Shown here one piece after another: positions 1-8,288 of a DNA stretch of 15,147 bases; positions within the stretch are counted from its first letter, which is position 1; the number at the start of each line of letters is the position of its first letter. The stretch is from Patescibacteria group bacterium UBA2023. Lineage in GTDB: Bacteria; Patescibacteriota; Gracilibacteria; BD1-5; UBA2023. The notes under the pieces were generated by a model. That model was not told where the DNA came from. It was given only the letters and a program-made list of their open reading frames with translations, and searched no databases. Where the stretch lies: positions 740 to 15,886 of the forward strand of contig DDBV01000014.1 of the NCBI GenBank assembly GCA_002335145.1, in the 5' to 3' direction. The position numbers were made by a program, and so were the translations under genes.

Positions 1-873
1 CAGGGTCTTGTGCGTGGTGGTGGTCACAATATCAGCATAGGCCACAGGATCATGTACGCCCGCAAATACTCCTCCTGCCACGAGCCCCGCAAAGTGTGCC
101 ATATCCACCCAGAGCACCGCTCCAATCTCATCGGCTATCTCTCGAAATCGGGAAAAATCTATCGCCCGGGAGTAAGCACTATATCCGGCGAGCAGAACGA
201 GCGGGCGGATTTCGAGGGCCTGACGGCGGATCTCATCGTAGTCGAGCAGAAAAGTCTCCGGATCAACGGTGTAGCTGTATACGTTGAAGAGGTGGCTGAT
301 CGCATTGAATCGATACCCGTGCGTGAGGTGTCCACCAGAATAGTAATCGAGTCCGAGGAGTTTTTGTCGGGTCATGTCGGCTGAGAGCCGCTGCCAGTCG
401 GCACGCGAGATCTCCTCGGGCTTCTTCGCGCCGAGCGACTCGAAGAACGGCCCACGAACACGGTCATAGAGGATGGAAAGAAGTGCGGTGAGATTCGCAT
501 CGGCTCCGGAGTGCGGCTGCACGTAGGCATGATCCGCCCCGAAGAGCGACTGAGCAAGCTCGCACGCTTCAGATTCTATTGTATCGATATTGTCACAGCC
601 GGCATAGAATCGGTGTCCGGGGTACCCCTCCGCGTACTTGTCGGTGAGGAGATTGCCTGCCGCGAGCTGCACGGCGAGAGACGAGTAGTTCTCGCTCGCA
701 ATGAGTTTCACATTGGAACGCTGGTCGCGCAATTCATTCGCGATACTTCGAGCAATGCCGGGCGAGACGGACTCGACCATATCGAGCGAGGCGTAGTAGG
801 CAGCAGCACCGGAATCAGGTGGAGTCCCTCCGAGGGAATCGAGGTATCGGACAAGTCGAGTTCGTGGATTCAT
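1..873 (-). CDS. glyA: Serine hydroxymethyltransferase, N-terminal 291 residues (runs off the left edge)
   Basis: PLP enzyme that interconverts serine and glycine while charging tetrahydrofolate with a one-carbon unit; cytosolic. The reading frame is open from ATG 873 to the window edge. Family landmarks seen are KLIASENYSS, DKYAEGYPGHRFYAGC, an SGGHLTHG block, VDMAHFAGLVAGG, and TTTTHKTL at the very edge, whose Lys is the PLP Schiff-base residue. The segment between TALLSILYD and SGGHLTHG (roughly residues 130-195) is longer than in the E. coli enzyme, suggesting a long-form SHMT. No UGA codon occurs in the visible part, although about 22 glycines are encoded. The C-terminal part lies outside the window. 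A promoter-like pair sits at 883-911, placing the transcription start only a few bases before the ATG. The gene stands alone, with about 200 nt separating it from its neighbour. Confidence 0.95.
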   Translation of the reverse strand, partial: MNPRTRLVRYLDSLGGTPPDSGAAAYYASLDMVESVSPGIARSIANELRDQRSNVKLIASENYSSLAVQLAAGNLLTDKYAEGYPGHRFYAGCDNIDTIESEACELAQSLFGADHAYVQPHSGADANLTALLSILYDRVRGPFFESLGAKKPEEISRADWQRLSADMTRQKLLGLDYYSGGHLTHGYRFNAISHLFNVYSYTVDPETFLLDYDEIRRQALEIRPLVLLAGYSAYSRAIDFSRFREIADEIGAVLWVDMAHFAGLVAGGVFAGVHDPVAYADIVTTTTHKTL

Positions 874-882
874 GGTCGAGAA

Positions 883-911
883 AGATTAATGATCGAAAAA
901 ATCTCCGACAA
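883..911 (-). promoter_or_regulatory. Candidate sigma70 promoter of glyA
   Basis: On the minus strand TTGTCG (906-911) and TAATCT (883-888) are separated by 17 nt. The expected start would be within about 5 nt of the glyA ATG, so the message would be nearly leaderless. Assigned from hexamer match and spacing only. Confidence 0.4.
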
Positions 912-1032
912 CTACGATGCCGTAGACGAACGGGCCACCCGGTAGCGCACGACACCCGAGAGCGAACGGAGGAAGAACATGTACCGAACAAAGGAAGAAT
1001 ACCCGTAGAGTATACCTATGAAAGATTCGAAT

Positions 1033-1066
1033 ACAATACATCCCTCTTCGAAGAGGGATGTATTGT
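1033..1066. terminator. 34-bp perfect palindrome, likely bidirectional terminator/hairpin
   Basis: A perfect inverted repeat with core ATCCCTC-TTCGAA-GAGGGAT, extended on each side by ACAATAC/GTATTGT. It lies 10 nt past the TAA of the single-pass membrane protein gene and about 160 nt upstream of glyA. No long U-tract follows on either strand, so it could be a Rho-independent terminator of weak type, an mRNA 3'-end stabiliser, or a protein-binding palindrome. The same core recurs in the terminator at 14698-14721. Confidence 0.55.
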
Positions 1067-1076
1067 TCCGAACGGA

Positions 1077-1967
1077 TTACTCTGAAATCATACCGGATGC
1101 CGAGCTGGTTTTCTCGATATTTCGCTTTTTCGGGGTATTCCGCTTCTTGTTGGCGATTGTGCCGGAATCCCGTGGCACGAGGTCGAGTGCGGGAGTATCC
1201 GAAACGACACTTCCGGAATCGGTCCGCCCACTTCATGCCGTACCAGTCCCGGTCGAGCCAGAACTTCCGATCGAAGCGGCCGGTACAATCGGTGCGCTAT
1301 TGAGGGCTGCAGGAGGTGCTTCATCGGTCGGGAGCGCGGGAATCATGTCATTCGAGTAGGCGTAGAGCCCTCCTCCGCCGAGGACCAATGCCACGAGCGC
1401 GACCGTATAGGTACGGACGCGTGAAATTCCCCCCTGGGTACGCTCGCTCGAGAGTGTTTTCTTTACCACGTTGCGATAGACATCGTCTACCGTTGGATCG
1501 GTCGAAGCAGGAGATGGCTCCTGTGCGATGGAGAGAATGGATGCGAGTGCGGCCGCATCTCCCTTGTTCTCATCATGTGCAATATTGAGGCCCGCAGCCG
1601 GCACGTTCTCGGATGGATTGGTACGGTCACTTGGCATCGACATGGTTGCCCCGGTCTCGCCCTCTCCCAAAAGCGCGTCGGTCGCAACTTCGGAGATGGT
1701 CGTGTCTTCCTGTATACGCGCTTCGGGTGTCGGAGTCCCGATAATTCCAGCATCGGATTCGACCGTATGAGCAAAGAATGTCTTTGTCGGAGACTCCTGC
1801 TGTTCGCTTGCGGACGGATCCATTTTCGGTCCGGACATCTGGGAGAAGAAGTCAGCCGGAAGATCGGATGCGACCGGATCCTTCGTATCGTTGGAAGGTG
1901 ACGAAGTTGCGAGGAAGCTCAAGGTAGAAGCACCGCCCGACTGCGCGGGTTCTTGGTTTGCTGACAT
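1077..1967 (-). CDS. Unknown single-pass membrane protein with long disordered N-terminus (296 aa)
   Basis: I do not recognise a family. Residues 1-180 are rich in Ser, Pro, Thr, Glu and Asp and look disordered. They are followed by a basic stretch (SRVR, about 182-185) and one hydrophobic helix at about 186-205, predicting a cytoplasmic N-terminus and an outside C-terminus. After the helix comes an Ala/Pro/Ser/Thr/Gly linker. UGA at 1233-1235 is residue 245 (Gly) inside this low-complexity linker; under the standard code the protein would lose its last 52 residues, which end in a Lys/Arg-rich patch (NKKRNTPKKRNIEK). The true stop is TAA at 1077-1079, just before the palindrome at 1033-1066. 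No Shine-Dalgarno is visible before ATG 1967. It may be an envelope-associated scaffold or anchor, but no function can be assigned. Confidence 0.8.
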
Positions 1968-1994
1968 GGCTAACGCTTACTGGATACACGATCC

Positions 1995-2023
1995 AGTCTA
2001 CCCTATGATTTTTTCTTTTGCAA
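1995..2023 (-). promoter_or_regulatory. Candidate sigma70 promoter of the 1077-1967 gene
   Basis: Minus-strand TTGCAA (2018-2023) and TAGACT (1995-2000) with a 17-nt spacer. A small hairpin, CTGGAT-5 nt-ATCCAG (1980-1996), overlaps the -10 box and the start of the leader. Confidence 0.4.
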
Positions 2024-2063
2024 CAACTTGACTTCTTAGCAAGTCGGTGCGGCTCTCTGTCAT

Positions 2064-2711
2064 CTAGAGTGTTACTTCCAGGAATTTTTCGCTCTGGGAT
2101 GGGGATTCCCATACGAACGAATCGCCGAGTGATACTAGGGGAATTATGTCTCGCGCGAGTAGCTCCCGCACGAACAAGACTGAGAGAGGAAGATCATTTG
2201 GTATAATGATGTGTTGTACGACACCGTAGTTGATGGCGCGCGAAAGCGCAAGACTGTCGCCGGGGTCGCGAAGCGGAGGAAGGAGTGAATTGGCACCGCT
2301 CCATCGCCGGGCATCCTTGAGAGAGTAGAGCAGGTGTTCGATCCGGACGGCGATCCGACACGGAGCATCATCCGGTACGACAATCCGATTGGTCTCCGGC
2401 ACGTAATACCCGAGATCCATGTACCGCCGACGCGCCTCAAACACGGCTGCGGCCGACGATACGCCGAGAACAAATACTGGATCTCTTGCGTATTCAAACG
2501 CGCCAAAAACCGTATCAAATTCACGCTCTGGCGAATACATACGGTGTCGTGTCTTGGGATCGTGGACGTCCGAAAGCACGGAGCGCGCTTCTTCCGAAAG
2601 ATCGATCCGTGTCGAGCTGTCCGGAACGGATCGCACAGAAAACCGATACCCGACACGCTGGTCGCCAGACACCAATATAATACGATCTGAGTGAACGAAA
2701 TGCATGGACAT
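2064..2711 (-). CDS. Unknown protein (215 aa)
   Basis: No family is recognised. The product is soluble by eye, with no signal peptide or membrane helix, and contains no UGA codon. It has mixed alpha/beta character with several hydrophobic strands (RIILVSGDQ, PVFVLGVSS, VVQHIIIPND) and the motif YYVPETNRIVVPDD in the middle. The stop is TAG at 2064-2066. The start is uncertain: ATG 2711 and ATG 2705 are both possible, and an in-frame ATG at 2798 would add 29 basic residues that do not look like the rest. A TAAAAT box at 2716-2721 lies 4 nt upstream of ATG 2711, which would give a leaderless transcript and favours that start. It stands between the sensor kinase and the single-pass membrane protein, all on the same strand, with gaps of 229 and 96 nt. 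Confidence 0.7.
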   Translation of the reverse strand: MSMHFVHSDRIILVSGDQRVGYRFSVRSVPDSSTRIDLSEEARSVLSDVHDPKTRHRMYSPEREFDTVFGAFEYARDPVFVLGVSSAAAVFEARRRYMDLGYYVPETNRIVVPDDAPCRIAVRIEHLLYSLKDARRWSGANSLLPPLRDPGDSLALSRAINYGVVQHIIIPNDLPLSVLFVRELLARDIIPLVSLGDSFVWESPSQSEKFLEVTL

Positions 2712-2940
2712 AGTTATTTTAGACACCGTCACCGCCTGACCGTGGTGAATTTTTCGGCATAATCTGGAGAGAGGATATCTCGCACCGCGCACCGCCATGA
2801 GAAGCAGAATCCGCAGTTTCCTCGGTTGTATCTACGATGGAGAAGACGAAATATTGACGACATGACCAGGAACGAATCGGTAAATCCCTATGGCCGTAGT
2901 CTATGGAGATATGAGAGAAGTCAACGTACCGGACAGAATC

Positions 2941-4197
2941 CTACCATTCGATCGTCACAGTCGTACCTCTGCCGACCTCACTCTCCATACGAATGCGCAT
3001 ACCGTGGACTTCTTCTACAATAACTCGCACAATCGAGAGTCCAAGTCCGTGTCCGCTCGCGTAGGTGCGAGCATCGTCTACCTTGTAGAAGCGATCCCAG
3101 ACTTTCGGTAGGTCCTTGGCAGGAATCCCGATCCCGTTGTCGGCGACCGTGAGCAATCGTTTGTCCACCGTGATGACCACCCGGCCTGTCTCGGGGTCGC
3201 TATACTTGAGCGCGTTCGAGACGAGGTTAGACACAGCGATCGTGAAGAGTTCTGGATGGATGCAGGCCATAGGGCGAGCCCGGATATCCACAGAGACTCG
3301 CGGGTTATCCACGGCATCGAGTGACTCTACCACGGTTGCAAGATCGTTAAGGACGCACTCGGCCTTCATGTACTCGGACCGGGAGAGCTGCAACAGTGAC
3401 CGCGTCATGCCCGAGAGCTCCCGCACCTGTCGCTCGATCCGGTCGAGGCCCGAGGCTGGGTCTCCCTTCGCGCGGGCGAGATCGATGGAACTCTGGATCT
3501 CAAAGAGCTTGTTCCCGAATTCATGGGCAAGATCGTCAGAGAATCGTTCGAGCTTCTTCGTCTCATCGTGCACACGGGTGAAGAGTCCATTGAGCGCCTC
3601 CGAAAGGCGGTAGAGATCATCGGACGGATTTCATTCTACCCGGACGAGCTGCGGTGCGAGCGGCTCGCGCGGCATGAAGGCTCGGGCACTCCGGTAAATG
3701 TCACGAATTGGCTCGTAGAGAATATATGTAAACGCGAGTGCCACGAAGAAGATCGCCGCAAGCGCGAAAAGCGAAAAGCTATTCATATCGTAGAGGAATC
3801 GTTCACGCTGGTTCACGAGGTCCGTCACATCCACAGCGAACACGAGAATATTCCCCTTGGGATCGATATTTTCCACGAGAAAGTATGACCAGTCCCGGTA
3901 CCGGTAGATACTCTTGTCGAGGACATCGGACGGATCTGTGAGGGAAGAGAAAAATCCCTGGGAGTGCAGGACTGCGCCCGATGGGTCGAGGACGAGAATG
4001 TCATCGAGCGTGTCGACCGCATCCGAAAACGTCCGAATGTCACGGAATGTTCTCTCGAGCGAGATCTCTTTCTCACGCTGCCAATGTTGCTCGCTCGTTA
4101 CGAAGAGGAGAGCATTGAACACGACGAGAATACAGAAAACAAGTCCCGTGAACAACAGGACGACTCTCTGGCGCGAAGTGAGCGGGAATATAACCAC
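2941..4197 (-). CDS. Membrane sensor histidine kinase (418 aa)
   Basis: Sensor of a two-component system; autophosphorylates on His and passes the phosphate to the response regulator encoded just upstream. Order seen: TM1 at about 10-32, an extracytoplasmic sensor region to about 145, TM2 at about 146-167, a HAMP-like linker (about 167-210), H-box with His225 (LAHEFGNKL), N-box NLVSNALKY (Asn328), DNGIGIP (353-359), the WDRFYK F-box, and GHGLGLSIV (382-390). The H-box lacks the usual R-T-P but keeps the ExxN phosphatase pattern. UGA at 3631-3633 is Gly189 in the HAMP-like linker; read as a stop it would separate the sensor from the kinase. The start is GTG 4197, because TAG of the regulator closes the same frame 36 nt upstream and no ATG lies between. 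The stop is TAG 2941. Confidence 0.93.
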
Positions 4198-4233
4198 AAG
4201 ACGGACGATTCGATGGCTGGAGATCGCGAACTG

Positions 4234-4920
4234 CTAATCGATGACGTACCCCGCGAGCTTCACGGTACGGATGATCTTGGGATTATCGAGTTTCTTACGG
4301 ATATAGGCGATATGCACATTAATGGTGTCGGACGCATAGGAGAAGTCCGATCCGTAGTCTTTCCAGACCTGCTCAAAGATCTCCTCGCGCGAGACGATTC
4401 GTCCGCGATTGCGCAGCAAGTAGCCGAAGAGCGCGAACTCCTTGGGCGAGAGCGGTATCTCCGCACCTCATCGCGACACCCGTTGGGAGGCGAAATTGAC
4501 GGAGAGATCCTCGATGTCGATCGTCTCCTGGGATGCCTCGAATTCACGACGGGAATGCTCAGCCCGGGCGAGAATATTATTCACGCGCAGATGGAGCTCC
4601 TCGAGGGAGAACGGCTTGACAATGTAATCGTCCGCGCCATGCGAAAGACCCTCAAGTTTGTCTACCGTCTTGTCGAGTGCTGTGAGAAAAAGATAGGGCG
4701 TGACGTTTCCTCGCTTCTTGACCATGTCGATGAGCGACAGTCCATCGATCGAGGGAATCATGCGATCAACGATAAAAAAATCGAACTCCGAGCGTTGGAT
4801 TTCTTCGTAGGCACGCTCCCCATCATGAACAGTCTGGACATGCCATCATTTCATCCGGAAATATTCGGCGATATTTTCCGCGATCGTGCGATTGTCTTCT
4901 ATGACAAGGAGTCGGCGCAT
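4234..4920 (-). CDS. OmpR/PhoB-family response regulator (228 aa)
   Basis: DNA-binding partner of the downstream kinase. Receiver domain, residues 1-120: acidic pocket E8/D9, phospho-acceptor Asp52 (FIVDRMIP), Thr80 and Lys102 (IVKPF). The C-terminal winged helix (about 145-228) has LSPKEFALFGYLLRN, SREEIFEQVW, a recognition-helix region INVHIAYIRKKL, and the terminal hairpin RTVKLAGYVI. Two UGA codons are Gly: 4846-4848 (residue 25) and 4468-4470 (residue 151), the latter at the start of the DNA-binding domain. ATG 4920 lies 12 nt after the TAA of the lipoprotein gene, so the two are surely cotranscribed. The stop is TAG 4234. The regulator and kinase genes are in the same frame, 12 codons apart. 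Length is typical for the family. Confidence 0.94.
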
Positions 4921-4932
4921 AAAGAAACGGGG

Positions 4933-5472
4933 TTATCTTGTGGAGTCGTCCGAAGTCGGACCGATCGCGCGGGACTCAGGATCGAGCATGGGAATGGATC
5001 CGGTCGCAGTAAGGCCCGTAGCGGTGGCACCAGTGTCAACCGATCCCGAAGATCCACTCCCGGTCGTAGATCCGGAGGCGATACGATGCCATTCCACCGC
5101 TCCATTTTCATCTATGTCGAGCGTGTCGCCCACGGCCATGTAGCCGATCTGGTTCCCATCATCTCATACCACCTCACCATTTCCGACGATCTTATACCCG
5201 CTATCGAGAGAAATGACTCCCGTTCGAGTAAGCGTGATTGTCTTGTCATCGGCAAATGTTACGATCGTGCCGCTCGCGGCACGGACAGCACCTATCGGCT
5301 TCGCTGTAGATCCGGATTCGACTCCGCCACTGAGTGTATTGGTACTTTCATCGGGAGAGGATGGCAGCAGCTCGGACGAGTCCGAAGGTGCCGAAGTGGA
5401 CCAAAAGCATCCGGAGAGCACGAGAACCGGGAGTGCAAAGATCGTAAGACGAAGAAATGGAAGCTTGGCCAT
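4933..5472 (-). CDS. Lipoprotein, first gene of the two-component operon (179 aa)
   Basis: Signal peptide with a short basic start and hydrophobic core, then lipobox LSGC with Cys22 as the lipidated residue. A Ser-rich linker follows (about 25-60), and then a beta-rich globular part (SGTIVTFADDKTITLTRTG, VIGNGEVV-like strands, GDTLDIDENGAVEW). The tail (about 135-179) is Ser/Gly/Thr-rich. UGA at 5164-5166 is Gly103 in GNGEVV-G-DDGNQIG. No family recognised. Its place directly before the regulator and kinase (12-nt gap) suggests an accessory ligand-sensing or envelope-stress component, or a regulated target; this is inference. A promoter-like pair lies at 5505-5532. The start is fixed by the signal peptide at ATG 5472; the stop is TAA 4933. 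Confidence 0.85.
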
Positions 5473-5504
5473 GGAAGCGGAACAAACAGAGTAAACTCCC
5501 TACG

Positions 5505-5532
5505 ATTGTATCTCAAGCGAGAATAAATACAA
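5505..5532 (-). promoter_or_regulatory. Candidate sigma70 promoter of the lipoprotein-regulator-kinase operon
   Basis: Minus-strand TTGTAT (5527-5532) and TACAAT (5505-5510) with a 16-nt spacer, directly after the ccdA-like stop codon. The predicted leader to ATG 5472 is about 26 nt. It would let the operon be expressed separately from the ccdA-like gene. Confidence 0.5.
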
Positions 5533-5533
5533 C

Positions 5534-6256
5534 TTAACCCTCTTGAAGACGGAGTTCGGAGAGTGCACGCTCGAACGGCGTAATACGATCCCATCCGCGC
5601 TCCACGAACCACGACTCCACGGGCGCATCCCATCCAAAAGCAAAGACGAGCGAAACAACGAGCAACAAAAATCCGACTGGCCTCCGGAGTGGCGACCGAA
5701 TACATCGTCCGGTGGCGAATTGCCGCAGAACAGTCTGAGCGAGCTCGGCCGCGAACAGCAGGGTAAAAGCGAATCCCAGCATGAAAAGCACGAGAGTGGC
5801 AAATCCGAGTACCGGCTCCCTCTCAAGTATATCCAGAGCAATGTTGGCGCGTAAAGGAAACCCCGTAGCAAAGGCAATTCCGAGAGAAATACCACTCAAT
5901 GTGCTGACAGCGAGACCTTCTCGGCATCCGGCAGATCCGCCTTGGTCTTCCTGAAAACGCCAAACACAACGAAAAATACGAGCGCGCGGAAATACGAGCA
6001 TAATTCCGACAGATGCGAGCAAACCTCCGGAGACTGCTCGCCAAACTTCAACGGGAATAATATGAAACGAAGTGAGGCTCGATGCCGAAAGGATCATCGC
6101 CATCCATGCGACGGCAAACGAACCGATCAGGATAGTAATGTGTCCAGGGCGGGTCTTTGCTACAGCGCATGAGACGGTCGCGAGTGACACAAAAAATGCG
6201 CACGGAGCGAATACCGTGAGAATACCCGAGAGGAATGAGAGCAGGAGCAGCGACAT
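5534..6256 (-). CDS. CcdA/DsbD-like cytochrome c biogenesis/thiol-transfer membrane protein (240 aa)
   Basis: Polytopic membrane protein with about six hydrophobic segments, matching the size and N-terminal signature of CcdA (SFLSGILTVFAPC, Cys19). Family members move reducing equivalents across the membrane using one Cys in TM1 and one in TM4. Here the TM4-like segment (GISLGIAFATGFPLRANIAL) keeps the Gly and Pro but has Leu where the second Cys normally stands, so classical thiol relay is doubtful. Other cysteines exist (SCAVAK, RCVW, GCREG, GRCIRS) but not in that motif. No UGA codons. ATG 6256 lies only 6 nt beyond the U-tract of a terminator-like hairpin. The lipoprotein gene follows 61 nt downstream. 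The call rests on the N-terminal motif, topology and length. Confidence 0.75.
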   Translation of the reverse strand: MSLLLLSFLSGILTVFAPCAFFVSLATVSCAVAKTRPGHITILIGSFAVAWMAMILSASSLTSFHIIPVEVWRAVSGGLLASVGIMLVFPRARIFRCVWRFQEDQGGSAGCREGLAVSTLSGISLGIAFATGFPLRANIALDILEREPVLGFATLVLFMLGFAFTLLFAAELAQTVLRQFATGRCIRSPLRRPVGFLLLVVSLVFAFGWDAPVESWFVERGWDRITPFERALSELRLQEG

Positions 6257-6262
6257 GTCTCG

Positions 6263-6295
6263 AAAAAAAGACGAGCGCGAGCATACCTCGCACTC
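6263..6295 (-). terminator. Intrinsic terminator between the 6328-6735 gene and the ccdA-like gene
   Basis: On the minus strand GAGTGCGAG-GTATG-CTCGCGCTC-like arms (6273-6295, one G-U pair) are followed by a run of seven T (6263-6269). It ends the two-TM gene located upstream. It also abuts the ccdA-like ATG at 6256, so it could act as an attenuator for that gene. Confidence 0.7.
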
Positions 6296-6327
6296 GTTAA
6301 CAACGGCTTAAGAAAGCGGTATTCCTA

Positions 6328-6735
6328 CTATTGCGTCCGGGTACGAATAAAAAACGGAAAATGGGAGAGGAAGAGAAGCAGAAAAACAACCCCCCAGATC
6401 GCGCCCGTAATAGCCGATTCCTTGGCGCGAAAATGGCGTGAGTTGACCATGAGTTCCTTCGCTTCTTGTTCGCACTGAGCAATCTGTTCCGGTGTCGGCG
6501 GAGTCTGGACCGTGCCACTTCAGGACACGGACAGTTGGGCAAATGCCTTGTTCGATGGGTCTTCGCACTGAGCGATACGCCAATCATCGGTATTCCCCGC
6601 AAGATACTCCTCATCGGAGATGATGGCGAGATAGGCATATTGGTAGGCGAAATTTCCAAGTCCGACCGTCACACCGACAATTCCCACGAGAGATGCGAGC
6701 AGGAGATAGACGGAGACGAGTGTTGAGTGCTTCAT
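6328..6735 (-). CDS. Unknown two-TM small membrane protein (135 aa)
   Basis: N-terminal TM at about 5-30 (LVSVYLLLASLVGIVGVTVG), a middle loop of about 80 residues, and a C-terminal TM at about 109-131 (ITGAIWGVVFLLLFLSHF). UGA at 6520-6522 is Gly72; without recoding the second TM would be lost, so recoding restores a two-helix topology with the loop on one face. The loop carries the pentamer IAQCE twice (WRIAQCEDP and EQIAQCEQE), once on each side of the UGA codon, hinting at an internal duplication with paired cysteines. No family recognised; small two-TM proteins of this shape are common in Patescibacteria. The stop is TAG 6328, followed by the terminator at 6263-6295. A promoter-like pair sits at 6770-6797. 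Confidence 0.8.
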
Positions 6736-6769
6736 GTCAGAAAGTGTGAGCGTTTAAAATTCCAGAATC

Positions 6770-6797
6770 ATAGTATGCCGACGAGTGTTAAAATCAA
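6770..6797 (-). promoter_or_regulatory. Candidate promoter of the 6328-6735 gene
   Basis: Minus-strand TTGATT (6792-6797, overlapping the end of galU) and TACTAT (6770-6775), spacer 16 nt. An alternative -10, TATGAT, overlaps at 6767-6772. Confidence 0.35.
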
Positions 6798-7669
6798 GGT
6801 ACCGATATACCCTGTCCAACGCGTTCACGGATCATGGCAGCATATGCCTCTCCGAAGTCCGGATGGGCAATGGAATAATCCAGACACGCTTCGAGGTAGC
6901 CGAGCATATTGCCGGTATCATACCGGCGGCCGGAGAGCTCATACCCATGGAGACGTCCGCGCGAGGCAGCCTCGGAGAGAGCAAGAATGAATGTCTCCCC
7001 ATAGACGGATCCGGAGAGTGTTCCGAGACGATCCATGACATCGGGGGTGATAACGTATTTCCCGATCACGCCGAACCGGGATTCCGTCTCGGTCGGAGCC
7101 GGTTTCTCCAGGAAGCGGCTGATCCGGTGGAGTCGATCTTCCGAGTGATCGAATTCAACGATTCCTACTCGGCGAGTCTCTTCATCAGCCACGCGTACGA
7201 GCGAGAGGATGGATGTCCCAACGCGCTCGTAGGCCGAGAGTAACTCAGCAGGAGCTGGCGTGCCGCGGATGAGATCATCTCCATAGAGGACGAGTACCGG
7301 ATCCCCTCCAGCAAATGTCCGCCCCGCAAGGATCGCGTCACCCGAACCGCGCGGCTCATTCTGCCGGACGTAGGAGATTCGCACCCGATCCGAGAGACTG
7401 CGGACACGGTCGAGCAGGTGGGCCTTGTTGTCGCGCTCCAGAATCGCTTCGAGCTCCGGCAGCCGGTCAAAATAGTCTTCGATCGCGCGCTTATGCCGAG
7501 CCGTGACGATACACACATCCGTGATGCCGGCGTCCGCCGCCTCCTGCACGAGATAGTGGATCACGGGGAGATCGGCGATCGGGAGCATTTCCTTGGGAAT
7601 GGCCTTGGTGCTGGGGAGCATGCGGGTCCCATATCCAGCGATGGGAATGATACACTTGGTAATGGGCAT
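6788..7669 (-). CDS. galU: UTP-glucose-1-phosphate uridylyltransferase (293 aa)
   Basis: Makes UDP-glucose from UTP and glucose-1-phosphate for envelope glycans. The N-terminal nucleotide-binding signature is clear: IPIAGYGTRMLPSTKAIPKEMLPI (residues 8-31), with YLVQEAADAGI following. Then come PRGSGDAIL, LVLYGDDLI (metal/nucleotide Asp), FLEKP, and the C-terminal GRRYDTGN. Length fits bacterial GalU. UGA at 6794-6796 is Gly292, followed by Phe and TAA 6788, so recoding adds just two residues; this is the weakest case in the window. ATG 7669 is 10 nt after the methyltransferase stop, indicating one transcript. A role with the methyltransferase in surface polysaccharide is possible but not shown. 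Confidence 0.95.
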
Positions 7670-7679
7670 GGAACGATGT

Positions 7680-8273
7680 TTATATGGCGTTCTTCTTTAG
7701 AACCGTAATCTCGCGAACCTTCTTCGTAAGCGTTTCATACTGAATCCTCTCATGGAAACCGAAACCGAGTTTCGGAAACTCATTCGTCCAATCCTCATAG
7801 TAGAACTTCGTCGGCGCGTATCACGGCGATTCGCTGTACGGCGTTTCCTTTGCGGGATTATCCAATAAAATCGTTCAATATGTCGCAAGCAGGTCATGGC
7901 AGCGTTCGAGAGCACGCCTTTGGTCATTTTCGGACAGGTCGCCGATCACTGTCCATGGAAACAAGATAACATCAAAGGTCCTCTCGGAGTAGTCGAGGAT
8001 AGACATATTTACGATATTCGCGTTGATACGCCCCCGGAGAAGCGTTTCCCGAAAATATTCGAGGTACGGTTCATGGATATCCAGACCCACGTATTTGTGC
8101 GTTTGTACGATATGATTTCACAGTCTACCCCATCCGCATCCGACCTCTAGAATCGTATCCCCCGGTCGGAAATACGCTTGGTATTGGATGAGGTCTATCG
8201 GGATGGGAAATCAAAACTCGCTCCGGGCGTACCCCTCAAAGTCTTCGGGACTTATTCGACTATAGTGAGTCAT
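7680..8273 (-). CDS. Class I SAM-dependent methyltransferase (197 aa)
   Basis: Rossmann-fold methyltransferase. Motif I is ILEVGCGWGRLGN (about 42-53), motif II-like YVGLDIHEPYLEY, motif III-like NIVNMSILDY, and motif IV-like FDVILFPWTVIGDL. Four UGA codons are Gly: 8211-8213 (residue 21), 8118-8120 (residue 52, in the glycine-rich SAM loop), 7875-7877 (133) and 7821-7823 (151). Under the standard code only scraps would be called. The start is ATG 8273, 15 nt after the encoded CCA of tRNA-Arg; the stop is TAA 7680. galU follows after 10 nt. Substrate unknown. The gene looks to be transcribed together with the tRNA and galU, because no terminator separates them. Confidence 0.88.
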
Positions 8274-8288
8274 TGAAGGTTTTTATCG

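Noticed and set aside
3964..5526. Longest standard-code open frame in the window (plus strand, 520 codons)
   Set aside because: It is antisense to the kinase, regulator and lipoprotein genes, whose motifs are unmistakable on the minus strand. Its translation is low-quality, Arg/Asp-rich text without domains.
7680..8273. Methyltransferase and neighbours as pseudogenes broken by nonsense mutations
   Set aside because: Every break is UGA, never UAA/UAG or a frameshift, and conserved motifs continue in frame after each one.
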